Counted from the stretch's first letter, positions 1-7,936 are shown. The stretch: 64,000 bases of DNA from Sphingobacterium tabacisoli (GCF_017908035.1 NZ_JAEQMU010000005.1:186001-250000), one strand, 5' to 3'. Translations and numbers: made by a program. Notes: generated by a model from the letters alone, not told the origin.

Positions 1-18
1 TGTTTTAATTCCTGCCAT
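1..18 (-). CDS. rplR: Start of ribosomal protein L18 (partial)
   Basis: An ATG at 18 opens a reading frame (M-A-G-I-K-T) that runs off the left edge. It lies 5 bases after the rplF stop. In spc operons rplR follows rplF, so the call rests on position; six codons cannot prove the product. Confidence 0.5.
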
Positions 19-23
19 GGTTA

Positions 24-578
24 TTATTTTTTAGCTGATTTACCTGCTTTTCTTCTTAATACTTCACCTACAAACTTAACACCTTTACCTTTGTAAGGCT
101 CTGGTTTACGGAAGCTGCGGATTTTCGCGGCTACTTGTCCGATTAATTGTTTGTCAGTTGATTCCAAAGTAATAGTAGGGTTTTTACCCTTCTCAGCAGT
201 TGTTGTAACTTTAACTTCCTGTGGCAATACGAAAACAATCGGGTGAGAGAAACCTAGGGTCAACTCTAATGTGTTACCGTTGTTAGCAGCACGGTAACCG
301 ACACCGACTAACTCTTGTGTAGTTTTGTAACCTTCTGTTACACCGATAACCATATTCTGGATCAATGCGCGGTACAACCCGTGTAATGCTTTGTGTTTTT
401 TCTGCTCAGTAGGACGAGATACGATGATATTACCATCTTCTTCTTTAACAGTGATGTCGCTATCTACTTTCTGAGTTAATTCACCTTTAGGACCTTTTAC
501 TGTTAACAGATTCTTGTCTGATACAGAAATCGATACTCCCGAAGGAATAGCGATAGGTGCTTTTCCAATTCTTGACAT
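24..578 (-). CDS. rplF: 50S ribosomal protein L6
   Basis: L6 binds 23S rRNA near the factor-binding site of the large subunit. The 184-residue product has the usual L6 length and begins MSRIGKAPI. The conserved C-terminal segment PEPYKGKGVKF lies at about residues 157-167. The gene follows rpsH by 23 bp and precedes rplR, the standard spc order. A KKAGKSAKK-like basic tail closes the protein. Nothing is unusual. Confidence 0.98.
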   Translation of the reverse strand: MSRIGKAPIAIPSGVSISVSDKNLLTVKGPKGELTQKVDSDITVKEEDGNIIVSRPTEQKKHKALHGLYRALIQNMVIGVTEGYKTTQELVGVGYRAANNGNTLELTLGFSHPIVFVLPQEVKVTTTAEKGKNPTITLESTDKQLIGQVAAKIRSFRKPEPYKGKGVKFVGEVLRRKAGKSAKK

Positions 579-601
579 GTCTTTGTGTGTTTTTTCCTAG
601 A

Positions 602-1000
602 TTAATAAACGTAACATAAAACTTCACCACCAACATTCTGTAGGCGGGCTTCTTTGTCTGTCATTACTCCTTTAGAAGTTGACAAAACAGCAATTCCCAA
701 ACCGTTCAAAACGCGAGGCATGTTTTCAACACTTGCATACTTTCTTAAACCAGGTTTACTCACACGTGTCAATGTGCGAATAGCCGGTACTTTGCTAATC
801 GGGTTATACTTCAACGCGATTTTGATAGAACCTTGAGGTCCTTCTTCTACGAATTTGTAATTAGCAATGTAACCTTTGTCAAAAAGAACTTTAGTAATTT
901 CTTTTTTTAGGTTCGATGCAGGAATTTCAACAACCCTATGGTTGGCCTTAATGGCATTCCTTACTCGTGTAAGGTAATCCGCTATTGGATCTGTATTCAT
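602..1000 (-). CDS. rpsH: 30S ribosomal protein S8
   Basis: S8 is a primary 16S rRNA-binding protein and, in many bacteria, the translational repressor of the spc operon. The ATG at 1000 gives 132 residues starting MNTDPIADYLTRVRNA, the family start; a TTG-initiated extension to 1030 is rejected. The C-terminal signature (STSKGVMTD, then GGEVLCYVY) is present. The gene is separated from rpsN by 225 bp containing a terminator-like hairpin, so it may be read partly from its own promoter. No good promoter consensus was found there. Confidence 0.97.
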   Translation of the reverse strand: MNTDPIADYLTRVRNAIKANHRVVEIPASNLKKEITKVLFDKGYIANYKFVEEGPQGSIKIALKYNPISKVPAIRTLTRVSKPGLRKYASVENMPRVLNGLGIAVLSTSKGVMTDKEARLQNVGGEVLCYVY

Positions 1001-1031
1001 TATGTAATAAAATTGTGATAATGGTTTCAAA

Positions 1032-1046
1032 CCCCGACCATCGGGA
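1032..1046 (-). repeat. Short CCCGA/TCGGG hairpin upstream of rpsH
   Basis: On the minus strand the sequence TCCCGATGGTCGGGGTTT forms a 5-bp stem with a 3-nt loop, 32 bases before the rpsH start. A near copy lies in the rpsC-rplP gap (3794-3811). The shared form is GTCCCGA, a short spacer, TCGGG and then TTT. Function is unknown. Confidence 0.45.
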
Positions 1047-1135
1047 CAAGACCTATTATCTGTAAATAAAATTTCCGTTATAAAACCAATTCGAGTGCAT
1101 TAGTATAAAAAAGCATCTCAAACAGGCTCAAAATC

Positions 1136-1159
1136 CATTGAAATCAATTAATTTCAATG
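1136..1159. repeat. 9-bp inverted repeat next to the rpsN terminator
   Basis: CATTGAAAT and ATTTCAATG are perfect inverted copies around a 6-base AT-rich loop, a few bases beyond the terminator hairpin at 1161-1201. It may be a second structural element or an operator. Only the symmetry is visible. Confidence 0.4.
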
Positions 1160-1160
1160 A

Positions 1161-1201
1161 AAAAACCCGATAAATCCTTTAAATAAAAGGATTTATCCGG
1201 G
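1161..1201 (-). terminator. Terminator-like hairpin between rpsN and rpsH
   Basis: CCCGATAAATCCTTT (1166-1180) pairs with AAAGGATTTATCCGGG (1186-1201) with one bulged C and a short AT loop. Read on the minus strand it is followed by a run of five T. This is the form of an intrinsic terminator, yet it sits inside the ribosomal protein operon, 25 bases after the rpsN stop. Confidence 0.75.
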
Positions 1202-1225
1202 CAAAAGTAAGTATTTTTTTAAAAC

Positions 1226-1495
1226 TTACCAAGAAGCTTTAGTAATTCCCGGGATCTTGCCGTCCAATGCCATCTCGCGGAAAGTAACACGTGAGATACC
1301 GAATTGGCGCATATATCCTTTAGGACGTCCTGTTAATTTGCAACGGTTGTGCAATCTAACCGGAGAAGCATTCTTTGGTAATTTATCTAATCCAGCATAA
1401 TCACCTGCTTCTTTCAAAGCCGCGCGTTTTGCTGCATACTTAGCTACCAATTTTTGACGCTTTACTTCGCGTGCTTTTAATCCTTCCTTAGCCAT
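1226..1495 (-). CDS. rpsN: 30S ribosomal protein S14
   Basis: S14 assembles late into the 30S head. The 89 residues are the length of the zinc-free form; the CxxC pairs of the short zinc form are absent, and NRCKLTGRPKGYMRQFG is the family signature at about residues 50-66. The start overlaps the 3' end of rplE by 8 bp, which suggests translational coupling. A terminator-like hairpin follows the gene. Confidence 0.97.
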   Translation of the reverse strand: MAKEGLKAREVKRQKLVAKYAAKRAALKEAGDYAGLDKLPKNASPVRLHNRCKLTGRPKGYMRQFGISRVTFREMALDGKIPGITKASW

Positions 1496-2057
1496 TGTTG
1501 TTCGAGTTTTGATTTTTGAATGGTAAACCGAATTGTTTTAATAACTCCAATGCTTCGATGTCATTTTGAGCTGAAGTTACAAACGTGATATCCATACCAG
1601 CGATTTTATTGATTTTATCAATGTTGATCTCTGGGAAGATGATCTGTTCAGTAACCCCTAGATTGTAGTTACCTCTACCGTCAAATCCTTTATCGTTGAT
1701 TCCACGGAAGTCACGAATACGTGGTAGAGAAACTGCGATCAAACGATCTAAGAACTCATACATGTTATTGTCACGTAATGTTACGCGAGCACCAACAGGC
1801 ATTCCTTTACGAAGTTTGAAGTTAGAGATATCTTTCTTCGATTTCGTAGGTACAGCTTGCTGACCAGTAATCATTGTCATCTCAGCGATAGCGCTATCGA
1901 TTAATTTTTTATCTGCAGTAGCAGCTCCGATACCTTGTGATACAACTATCTTCTCAAGTTTCGGAACTTGCATAATGCTTTTATACTGGAATTTTTCTTT
2001 AAGCGCAGTACGGATCTCTTCCGCATATTTTGCTTTTAATCTTGGTACGTAAGTCAT
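1488..2057 (-). CDS. rplE: 50S ribosomal protein L5
   Basis: L5 binds 5S rRNA in the central protuberance. The 189-residue product carries the L5 signature around LPRIRDFRG (about residues 113-121) and the TEQIIFPEI segment. The start overlaps the rplX stop by one base. An Asn-rich tail (NQNSNNNG) ends the protein and overlaps the rpsN start. Confidence 0.98.
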   Translation of the reverse strand: MTYVPRLKAKYAEEIRTALKEKFQYKSIMQVPKLEKIVVSQGIGAATADKKLIDSAIAEMTMITGQQAVPTKSKKDISNFKLRKGMPVGARVTLRDNNMYEFLDRLIAVSLPRIRDFRGINDKGFDGRGNYNLGVTEQIIFPEINIDKINKIAGMDITFVTSAQNDIEALELLKQFGLPFKNQNSNNNG

Positions 2058-2398
2058 TATTTAATTTCCTCCCCTGATTTTTTAGCGTAACGAACTATTT
2101 TACCCTCTTCATTAACTCTGCGTCCTACGCGAGTAGGCTTTCCTGTTTTAGGATCGATCAACGCTAAGTTTGAGATAGTGATAGCAGCTTCTTTCTCAAT
2201 AATACCACCTTGAGGATTAGCTGCGCTTGGTTTAGTGTGTTTTTTCACGATGTTAGCGCCTTCAACGACAGCTCTATTAGTGTCCACTAAAATAGACAAT
2301 ACTTTTCCTTGAACACCTTTAGAGTTACCAGCGATAACTTTCACTAAATCACCTTTTTTGATCTTGATTTTGTGAGTTGTTTTTGTTTTCTGTGCCAT
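2057..2398 (-). CDS. rplX: 50S ribosomal protein L24
   Basis: L24 is an assembly initiator that binds the 5' domain of 23S rRNA. The 113 residues show the KOW motif (KKGDLVKVIAGNSKGVQGKV, about residues 14-33) and the NIVKKHTKP segment. The gene lies 2 bp after rplN and is coupled to rplE by a one-base overlap. Confidence 0.98.
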   Translation of the reverse strand: MAQKTKTTHKIKIKKGDLVKVIAGNSKGVQGKVLSILVDTNRAVVEGANIVKKHTKPSAANPQGGIIEKEAAITISNLALIDPKTGKPTRVGRRVNEEGKIVRYAKKSGEEIK

Positions 2399-2400
2399 AA

Positions 2401-2769
2401 TTATAAAACCTCCGGTGCTAGTGATACAATTTTCATAAACTGCTTCTCACGTAATTCACGAGCTACTGGGCCGAAAATACGTGTTCCACGTGGTTCATCG
2501 TTGTTGTTTAACAATACTGCAGCGTTATCATCGAAACGAATGTAAGAACCATCTTTACGACGGATTTCTTTCTTAGTACGTACGACAACTGCTTTAGATA
2601 CTGATCCTTTTTTTACGTTTCCTGAAGGGATAGCGCTTTTTACGGTAACAACGATCTTATCACCGATTGATGCATAACGCTTGCGCGTTCCGCCCAATAC
2701 ACGGATTACTAAAACTTCTTTAGCACCGCTATTGTCAGCTACATTTAGTCTTGATTCCTGTTGTACCAT
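2401..2769 (-). CDS. rplN: 50S ribosomal protein L14
   Basis: L14 contacts L19 and forms an intersubunit bridge. The 122 residues match the nearly invariant family length, beginning MVQQESRLNVADNSGAKEV and ending with MKIVSLAPEVL. The spacing to rpsQ is 1 bp and to rplX 2 bp. Confidence 0.98.
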   Translation of the reverse strand: MVQQESRLNVADNSGAKEVLVIRVLGGTRKRYASIGDKIVVTVKSAIPSGNVKKGSVSKAVVVRTKKEIRRKDGSYIRFDDNAAVLLNNNDEPRGTRIFGPVARELREKQFMKIVSLAPEVL

Positions 2770-2770
2770 G

Positions 2771-3025
2771 TTATTTAGCTCTTTCTAAAATTTCAACTAA
2801 TCTCCAGTTCTTTGTTTTACTCAGCGGACGAGTTTCCATAATTAATACCGTGTCGCCGATACCGCAGGTATTTGTTTCGTCATGAGCTTTGAATTTAGTA
2901 GTTTTCTTAACGAATTTACCGTAAATAGGGTGTTTTACTTTACGCTCAACTGCTACTACGATAGATTTTTCCATCTTGTTGCTAACTACTAAGCCGATTC
3001 TTGTTTTTCTTAAATTTCTTTCCAT
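2771..3025 (-). CDS. rpsQ: 30S ribosomal protein S17
   Basis: S17 is a primary 16S rRNA-binding protein with an OB fold. The 84 residues contain the conserved GLVVSNKMEKSIVVAVER strand and the KFKAHDE segment. It sits between rpmC and rplN as in other spc operons. Confidence 0.98.
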   Translation of the reverse strand: MERNLRKTRIGLVVSNKMEKSIVVAVERKVKHPIYGKFVKKTTKFKAHDETNTCGIGDTVLIMETRPLSKTKNWRLVEILERAK

Positions 3026-3038
3026 TTCGACTTAAATT

Positions 3039-3257
3039 TTACGCCTCAGAGGCTGTTTCAGATTTTGCTGCATTTTTACGCTTTGAAACCTCAGTAGAGA
3101 TACGAGCGATATTTTTGCGAGCTGCTTTAAGAACGTTAGGGTTCTCAATAGCAGAAACAGCGTGTGCAAATTTTAACTTGTTTAAAGCAGCTTTCTCTTC
3201 TACGAGTTTAGCTGTTAAAGCTTCTGTTGTTAATTCTACGATTTCTGAATTCTTCAT
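3039..3257 (-). CDS. rpmC: 50S ribosomal protein L29
   Basis: L29 lies near the nascent-peptide exit tunnel with L23. The 72-residue, mostly helical product starts MKNSEIVELTTEAL and holds the LKFAHAV and NPNVLKAARKNIARI motifs. A short Ala/Ser/Glu tail follows. A 95-bp gap with a hairpin separates it from rplP. Confidence 0.96.
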   Translation of the reverse strand: MKNSEIVELTTEALTAKLVEEKAALNKLKFAHAVSAIENPNVLKAARKNIARISTEVSKRKNAAKSETASEA

Positions 3258-3299
3258 TTTTTTCAGTGTTGTGCTGGGTTATCAAATATGTTTATGTAG

Positions 3300-3326
3300 A
3301 GCCTTGTGGGTAACGGCCACAAGGCT
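3300..3326 (-). other. Perfect 10-bp hairpin between rplP and rpmC
   Basis: AGCCTTGTGG (3300-3309) and CCACAAGGCT (3317-3326) are perfect complements around a 7-base loop. No T-run follows on the minus strand, so it is not a standard terminator. It may be a processing or regulatory stem in the polycistronic mRNA. Confidence 0.55.
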
Positions 3327-3352
3327 TAAACTATTGACATTACCAACGATTT

Positions 3353-3775
3353 TTATGCTTCAACGTAATCTCTACGTATAACAAACTTAGTCTGTACCGG
3401 CAATTTTTGAGCTGCTAAACGCAATGCTTCTTTTGCGACCTCTAAAGGCACACCTTCAGCTTCGAATAACATACGTCCTGGGCGAACTACGGCTACCCAA
3501 TACTCGGGAGCACCTTTACCTTTACCCATACGTACCTCTGCAGGCTTTTTAGTAACCGGTTTATCAGGGAAGATACGGATCCATACTTGACCTTCACGTT
3601 TCATAAAACGTGTTACGGCGATACGAGCTGCCTCAATCTGACGGCTGGTGATCCATGCTTCTTCCATTGATTTGATACCGAAAGAACCGAAAGCTAACTC
3701 CGCTCCACGTGAAGCGTTACCTTTCATACGGCCTTTCTGCATCTTTCTGAACTTCGTTCTTTTTGGCTGTAACAT
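3353..3775 (-). CDS. rplP: 50S ribosomal protein L16
   Basis: L16 lies near the peptidyl transferase centre and helps position tRNA. The 140 residues begin MLQPKRTKFRKMQKGRMKG and contain the MGKGKGAPEYWVAVV signature. The gene follows rpsC after a 58-bp gap that holds a small hairpin. Confidence 0.98.
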   Translation of the reverse strand: MLQPKRTKFRKMQKGRMKGNASRGAELAFGSFGIKSMEEAWITSRQIEAARIAVTRFMKREGQVWIRIFPDKPVTKKPAEVRMGKGKGAPEYWVAVVRPGRMLFEAEGVPLEVAKEALRLAAQKLPVQTKFVIRRDYVEA

Positions 3776-3793
3776 GTTCGTATTTTATTTAAA

Positions 3794-3811
3794 TCCCGAC
3801 CTTTGTCGGGA
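3794..3811 (-). repeat. TCCCGAC/GTCGGGA hairpin between rpsC and rplP
   Basis: TCCCGAC and GTCGGGA form a perfect 7-bp stem with a 4-base loop. The minus-strand form (GTCCCGAC, spacer, GTCGGGATTT) resembles the hairpin upstream of rpsH at 1032-1046. The two look like copies of one small structural motif. Confidence 0.5.
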
Positions 3812-3833
3812 CACTTTTAAATCTTGTTATTAA

Positions 3834-4640
3834 TTAATCTCTTTTTGCTCCGCCACGGTTGTTGCCACCACGAGCTCCGCCACGATTGTTGTTATTATCA
3901 CGACGAGGACCACGGTTATTACCGCCACGGTTATCGCGACGATCAGCACCGCCTTCATTGCCACCACGAGTTTTTACGTTCGAAGTTTGACCGATGTTAG
4001 GAGATAAGTCACGCTTACCGTAAACTTCACCTTTACAGATCCATACTTTGATACCGATTTTACCGTAAGTAGTCAATGCTTCAGCTAATGCATAGTCGAT
4101 GTCAGCACGTAACGTATGAAGAGGAGTTCTTCCTTCTTTATACTGCTCTGTGCGCGCCATCTCAGCACCACCTAAACGGCCTGAACACATAATTTTGATA
4201 CCTTCAGCACCCATACGCATTGTAGAAGCGATAGAAGTTTTCATTGCACGACGGAATGAAATCCTTGCTTCTAATTGCTTAGCTACGCCTTCGGCTACCA
4301 ACTTAGCATCAAGCTCTGGACGTTTGATCTCGAAAATGTTGATTTGAACATCCTTTTTAGTCAGTTTCTTCAACTCTTCTTTGATCTTGTCTACTTCTTG
4401 TCCGCCTTTACCGATAACGATTCCTGGACGTGCTGTGTGGATAGTAACCGTAACACGCTTTAGAGTTCTTTCAATAACTACTTTTGCTACACCGCCTTTA
4501 GCGATACGAACAGAAAGATATTTTCTGATTTTTTCGTCCTCAACTAATTTATCGGAATAGTTTTTTCCGCCGAACCAGTTAGAGTCCCATCCTTTGATGA
4601 TACCTAATCTGCTACCAATTGGATTTGCTTTTTGTCCCAT
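3834..4640 (-). CDS. rpsC: 30S ribosomal protein S3 with an RGG/Asn-rich tail
   Basis: S3 forms part of the mRNA entry tunnel on the 30S head. Residues 1 to about 210 are standard S3, with the KH-domain loop GIVIGKGGQEVDKI near residues 74-87. About 55 residues beyond the usual fold are rich in Gly, Arg and Asn (repeated RGGNN and NNNNRGG). The low-complexity tail resembles RGG RNA-binding segments. Its role is unknown, but such tails are seen in some Bacteroidota S3 proteins. Confidence 0.97.
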   Translation of the reverse strand: MGQKANPIGSRLGIIKGWDSNWFGGKNYSDKLVEDEKIRKYLSVRIAKGGVAKVVIERTLKRVTVTIHTARPGIVIGKGGQEVDKIKEELKKLTKKDVQINIFEIKRPELDAKLVAEGVAKQLEARISFRRAMKTSIASTMRMGAEGIKIMCSGRLGGAEMARTEQYKEGRTPLHTLRADIDYALAEALTTYGKIGIKVWICKGEVYGKRDLSPNIGQTSNVKTRGGNEGGADRRDNRGGNNRGPRRDNNNNRGGARGGNNRGGAKRD

Positions 4641-4653
4641 TCTTATTAATAAA

Positions 4654-5085
4654 TTAGTTGTTAACGTTATTTAAACTATCTACTACCAAAGTTACGTGGT
4701 TAGAACGCTTACGAACTCTATATCCACGTCCTTGTGGAGCTGGACGTAATCTTTTCAATTGGCGTCCACCGCCTACAGATACTTCCTTTACGAACAAAGC
4801 GCTGTCTGCTACTGAAGAACCTTCGTTTGCAGCTTCCCAGTTTTTAATTGCTGATAATAACAATTTCTCAACACGGGCAGCAGCTTCTTTACCTGTATGC
4901 TTAAGAATATAAAGAGCGTTTTCTACTTTTTCGCCACGGATCAGATCCACTACCAAACGCATCTTACGAGGTGAAGTAGGGCAATTCAATAACTTAGCAG
5001 TAGAAGCTCCTCCTACTTGAGCCTTTTCCTGCTCTTTGCGCTGTCTAATTAAGACAGATTTTTTGAGTTTTTTTGTTGCTTCCAT
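4654..5085 (-). CDS. rplV: 50S ribosomal protein L22
   Basis: L22 lines the exit tunnel beside L4; its beta hairpin is seen here as GGGRQLKRLRPAPQGRGYRV. The 143 residues exceed the usual 110 because of a charged N-terminal extension of about 28 residues before the conserved TSPRKMRLVVDLIRG segment. The rpsS-rplV-rpsC order is standard. Confidence 0.97.
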   Translation of the reverse strand: MEATKKLKKSVLIRQRKEQEKAQVGGASTAKLLNCPTSPRKMRLVVDLIRGEKVENALYILKHTGKEAAARVEKLLLSAIKNWEAANEGSSVADSALFVKEVSVGGGRQLKRLRPAPQGRGYRVRKRSNHVTLVVDSLNNVNN

Positions 5086-5091
5086 TACCTA

Positions 5092-5358
5092 TTATTTTTT
5101 CTTTTCTGCGTGGCCTTTGAATGTACGCGTAGGCGCAAATTCACCAAGCTTGTGACCGACCATATTTTCTGTTACATAAACAGGGATAAATTTATTCCCG
5201 TTGTGCACTGCGAAGGTATGGCCAACGAAATCAGGAGAAATCATTGATCTACGCGACCAAGTTTTGATTACTGATTTTTTGTTTGATTCATTCTGAGAAA
5301 GAACTTTTCTTTCTAAGTTGTGATCGATATAAGGACCTTTTTTAATTGAACGAGCCAT
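5092..5358 (-). CDS. rpsS: 30S ribosomal protein S19
   Basis: S19 binds with S13 in the 30S head. The 88 residues begin MARSIKKGPYIDHNLERKV and contain the signature HNGNKFIPVYVTENMVGHKL. The start overlaps the rplB stop by one base. Confidence 0.98.
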   Translation of the reverse strand: MARSIKKGPYIDHNLERKVLSQNESNKKSVIKTWSRRSMISPDFVGHTFAVHNGNKFIPVYVTENMVGHKLGEFAPTRTFKGHAEKKK

Positions 5359-6185
5359 TATTTTTTCCTTCTTTCAATGATGTAACGATTCGATGTTTTC
5401 TTCTTGTAGCGTGTTTTGTAACCTTTAGCCAACACTCCTGTACGTGAGCGTGGTTGACCTCCAGATGTACGGCCTTCACCACCACCCATTGGGTGATCGA
5501 CAGGGTTCATTGCAACACCACGAACGCGAGGACGACGGCCTAACCAGCGTTTACGACCAGCTTTACCTAATACCTCGTGCGCTCTCTCAGCATTTGATAC
5601 TGAACCAATAGTTGCAACACAAGTCAACAAAATCATACGAGTCTCACTAGAAGGTAATTTGATAATAGCATATTTACCATCACGAGCAGACAATTGTGCG
5701 TACGTACCAGCCGAACGAGCGATTGAGCCACCTTGTCCTGGGTTCAATTCAATATTGTGAATGATAGAACCTAAAGGAATATTTGCTAACGGTAATGTAT
5801 TACCTACTTCTGGAGCAACTTTTTCACCAGCGACTACGGTTTGACCAACTTGTAAACCTGTTGGAGCAATGATGTAACGCTTCTCACCATCAGCATAATG
5901 CAATAAAGCAATACGTGCTGTACGGTTAGGATCATATTCTATAGTAGCTACTGTCGCAGGGATATCTTTCTTATCGCGTTTGAAATCTATAATACGGTAA
6001 ACTTTCTTGTGTCCACCACCGATATAACGCATAGTCATTTTACCGGATTTATTACGTCCACCCGATCTTTTGTTGCTTCCTACTACCAATGACTTTTCAG
6101 GGACATTTGTAGTAACGTCAGAATAGTTTGCACCTACTCTGAAACGCGTACCAGGGGTTACCGGTTTGAATCTTTTAACTGCCAT
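5358..6185 (-). CDS. rplB: 50S ribosomal protein L2
   Basis: L2 is needed for subunit association and peptidyl transferase activity. The 275 residues are full length and carry RGVAMNPVDHPMGGGEGR near residue 220, including the conserved His of the active region. Spacing to rplW is 6 bp. Confidence 0.98.
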   Translation of the reverse strand: MAVKRFKPVTPGTRFRVGANYSDVTTNVPEKSLVVGSNKRSGGRNKSGKMTMRYIGGGHKKVYRIIDFKRDKKDIPATVATIEYDPNRTARIALLHYADGEKRYIIAPTGLQVGQTVVAGEKVAPEVGNTLPLANIPLGSIIHNIELNPGQGGSIARSAGTYAQLSARDGKYAIIKLPSSETRMILLTCVATIGSVSNAERAHEVLGKAGRKRWLGRRPRVRGVAMNPVDHPMGGGEGRTSGGQPRSRTGVLAKGYKTRYKKKTSNRYIIERRKK

Positions 6186-6191
6186 CTCTAA

Positions 6192-6482
6192 TTATATAAC
6201 GCTGTAAAAGTCAATAGTTTCACCATCTTTAATTGTAATGACGGCCTTTTTATATTTCGGAGCTCTTCCAGATACAAAGCCAGCTTTAGTATAACGGCTT
6301 TTTGCTTTTCCAGCTACAACAGAAGTATTTACTGCAACTACAGTCACACCAAACATCTCTTGAATAGCAGTTTTAATCTGAATTTTGTTTGCTCTATGAT
6401 CTACTTTGAAAGCATAACGGTTTAATTTCTCCGTTAATAATGAAGCTTTCTCAGTTAAGATAGGTTTTTTAATAATTTCCAT
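6192..6482 (-). CDS. rplW: 50S ribosomal protein L23
   Basis: L23 sits at the tunnel exit and docks trigger factor and SRP. The 96 residues contain KPILTEKA at the N-terminus and the ANKIQIKTAIQEMFGV segment. One base separates it from rplD. Confidence 0.97.
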   Translation of the reverse strand: MEIIKKPILTEKASLLTEKLNRYAFKVDHRANKIQIKTAIQEMFGVTVVAVNTSVVAGKAKSRYTKAGFVSGRAPKYKKAVITIKDGETIDFYSVI

Positions 6483-6483
6483 A

Positions 6484-7113
6484 TTACTTAGCTAATGCTT
6501 CCTCCAAAGTTTTAACAGAATCTGCTGTCAACAATAATTTAGTAGCGTTCAATACATCATATGTATTTAAATCTGATGCTACTACAACTTTTGCTTTCTT
6601 CAAGTTTCTGCTTGATAAATAAACATTGTTATCGTAAGCTGGCAACACTAAAAGTGTTTTCTCGTCAGCAACGTTTAATGCGTTTACTAAAGACACATAG
6701 TTTTTAGTTTTGATAGTATCGAAACTAACTGCATCTAAAACAACTACATTGTTCTCTTGTGCTTTGTACGACAACGCCGATTTACGTGCTAGTTGCTTCA
6801 ATTTTTTGTTCAATTTAAAGCTATAGTCACGAGGTTGAGGACCGAATACACGACCACCACCATTAAACAATGGAGATTTGATAGAGCCCGCACGAGCACC
6901 ACCAGTACCTTTTTGTTTGTGTAATTTACGAGTAGAACCCGCAATCTCATTACGTTGTTTTGACTTGTGCGTTCCTTGACGTTGATTTGCTAAGTACTGC
7001 TTAACATCTAAGTAGATCGCATGGTCGTTTGGCGTTACACCAAATACTGATTCAGGAAGTTGCACCTTGGCACCTGTTTCTTTACCTGATAAATTTAATA
7101 CGTTAACTTCCAT
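6484..7113 (-). CDS. rplD: 50S ribosomal protein L4
   Basis: L4 reaches into the exit tunnel and, in enterobacteria, represses its own operon. The 209 residues show the tunnel-loop segment KQKGTGGARAGSIKSP at about residues 67-82. The gene follows rplC by 5 bp. Whether L4 autoregulation exists here is unknown; a short leader hairpin lies upstream of rplC. Confidence 0.98.
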   Translation of the reverse strand: MEVNVLNLSGKETGAKVQLPESVFGVTPNDHAIYLDVKQYLANQRQGTHKSKQRNEIAGSTRKLHKQKGTGGARAGSIKSPLFNGGGRVFGPQPRDYSFKLNKKLKQLARKSALSYKAQENNVVVLDAVSFDTIKTKNYVSLVNALNVADEKTLLVLPAYDNNVYLSSRNLKKAKVVVASDLNTYDVLNATKLLLTADSVKTLEEALAK

Positions 7114-7118
7114 CTCTA

Positions 7119-7736
7119 CTATTTGTCTACGATTACATAAGAACCTTTAGCTCCAGGGATGGAACCACTAACAACGATTAGGTTTTGCTCAGCATAAACT
7201 TTCAAAACTTGTAAGTTCTGAACTTTCACTCTGTCTCCACCTGTACGACCTGCCATGCGCATTCCTTTGAATACACGGGAAGGCCAAGAAGCGGCACCAA
7301 TTGAACCCGGCGCGCGTAGTCTGTTGTGCTGACCGTGAGTCGCACCACCTACACCACCAAAGCCATGACGCTTCATTACACCTTGAAAACCTTTACCTTT
7401 AGAAGTTCCGACTACATCTACGTACTCTCCTTCTTCAAATAAAGTTACATCAACGATGTCTCCTAGTCCTTTCTCATCCTCGAAAGTTTTGAATTCAACT
7501 AGTTTACGCTTAGGAGTCACTCCTGCTTTTGCAAAGTGTCCTTTTAAAGGAGCGGTCGTGTTCTTTTCCTTAGCATCATCATAGCCAAGCTGAACTGCCG
7601 AATAACCGTCCTTCTCTACCGTACGTATATGCGTTACCACGCACGGCCCAGCCTCGATTACTGTACATGGGATATTCTTCCCATCAGCGTTGAACAGGCT
7701 GGTCATTCCTACTTTTTTACCAATAATTCCTGACAT
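7119..7736 (-). CDS. rplC: 50S ribosomal protein L3, first gene of the operon
   Basis: L3 initiates 50S assembly. The 205 residues hold the FQGVMKRHGFGGVGGATHGQ segment at about residues 118-137. A strong promoter lies about 75 bases upstream, and the next gene beyond is on the other strand. rplC therefore heads the operon, and rpsJ, which usually precedes it, is absent here. Confidence 0.98.
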   Translation of the reverse strand: MSGIIGKKVGMTSLFNADGKNIPCTVIEAGPCVVTHIRTVEKDGYSAVQLGYDDAKEKNTTAPLKGHFAKAGVTPKRKLVEFKTFEDEKGLGDIVDVTLFEEGEYVDVVGTSKGKGFQGVMKRHGFGGVGGATHGQHNRLRAPGSIGAASWPSRVFKGMRMAGRTGGDRVKVQNLQVLKVYAEQNLIVVSGSIPGAKGSYVIVDK

Positions 7737-7763
7737 TTTTTATATAAATTAATTAAAGTCCAT

Positions 7764-7781
7764 CGAAGCAGTAGGGCTTCG
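7764..7781 (-). other. Leader hairpin of the rplC transcript
   Basis: CGAAGC and GCTTCG pair around a 6-base loop, 28 bases before the rplC ATG and inside the predicted 70-nt leader. It could take part in autogenous control of the ribosomal protein operon. That is inference from position. Confidence 0.4.
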
Positions 7782-7812
7782 CTCAAGACATACTTTTCCC
7801 AATAAGGGACTG

Positions 7813-7843
7813 CAAAGGTAAAAAGTTTTTTATAACTATCAAA
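7813..7843 (-). promoter_or_regulatory. Promoter of the rplC ribosomal protein operon
   Basis: The minus strand reads TTTG (7843-7840), 19 bases, then TACCTTTG (7820-7813). This matches the Bacteroidota housekeeping promoter (TTTG, 17-20 bp, TAnnTTTG) at every defined base. The expected start near 7808 leaves a leader of about 70 nt before rplC. Confidence 0.85.
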
Positions 7844-7936
7844 TAGTTAATGCATTATTTTTTTCCAACAACAAAGAATATACCGACAAATTTCAATTAT
7901 CCATCGAATGATGATAAAATAAGATTAAAATCGTGC

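Noticed and set aside
602..1030. Longer S8 with 10 extra N-terminal residues
   Set aside because: That start is TTG; the ATG at 1000 gives the canonical MNTDPIADYL start.
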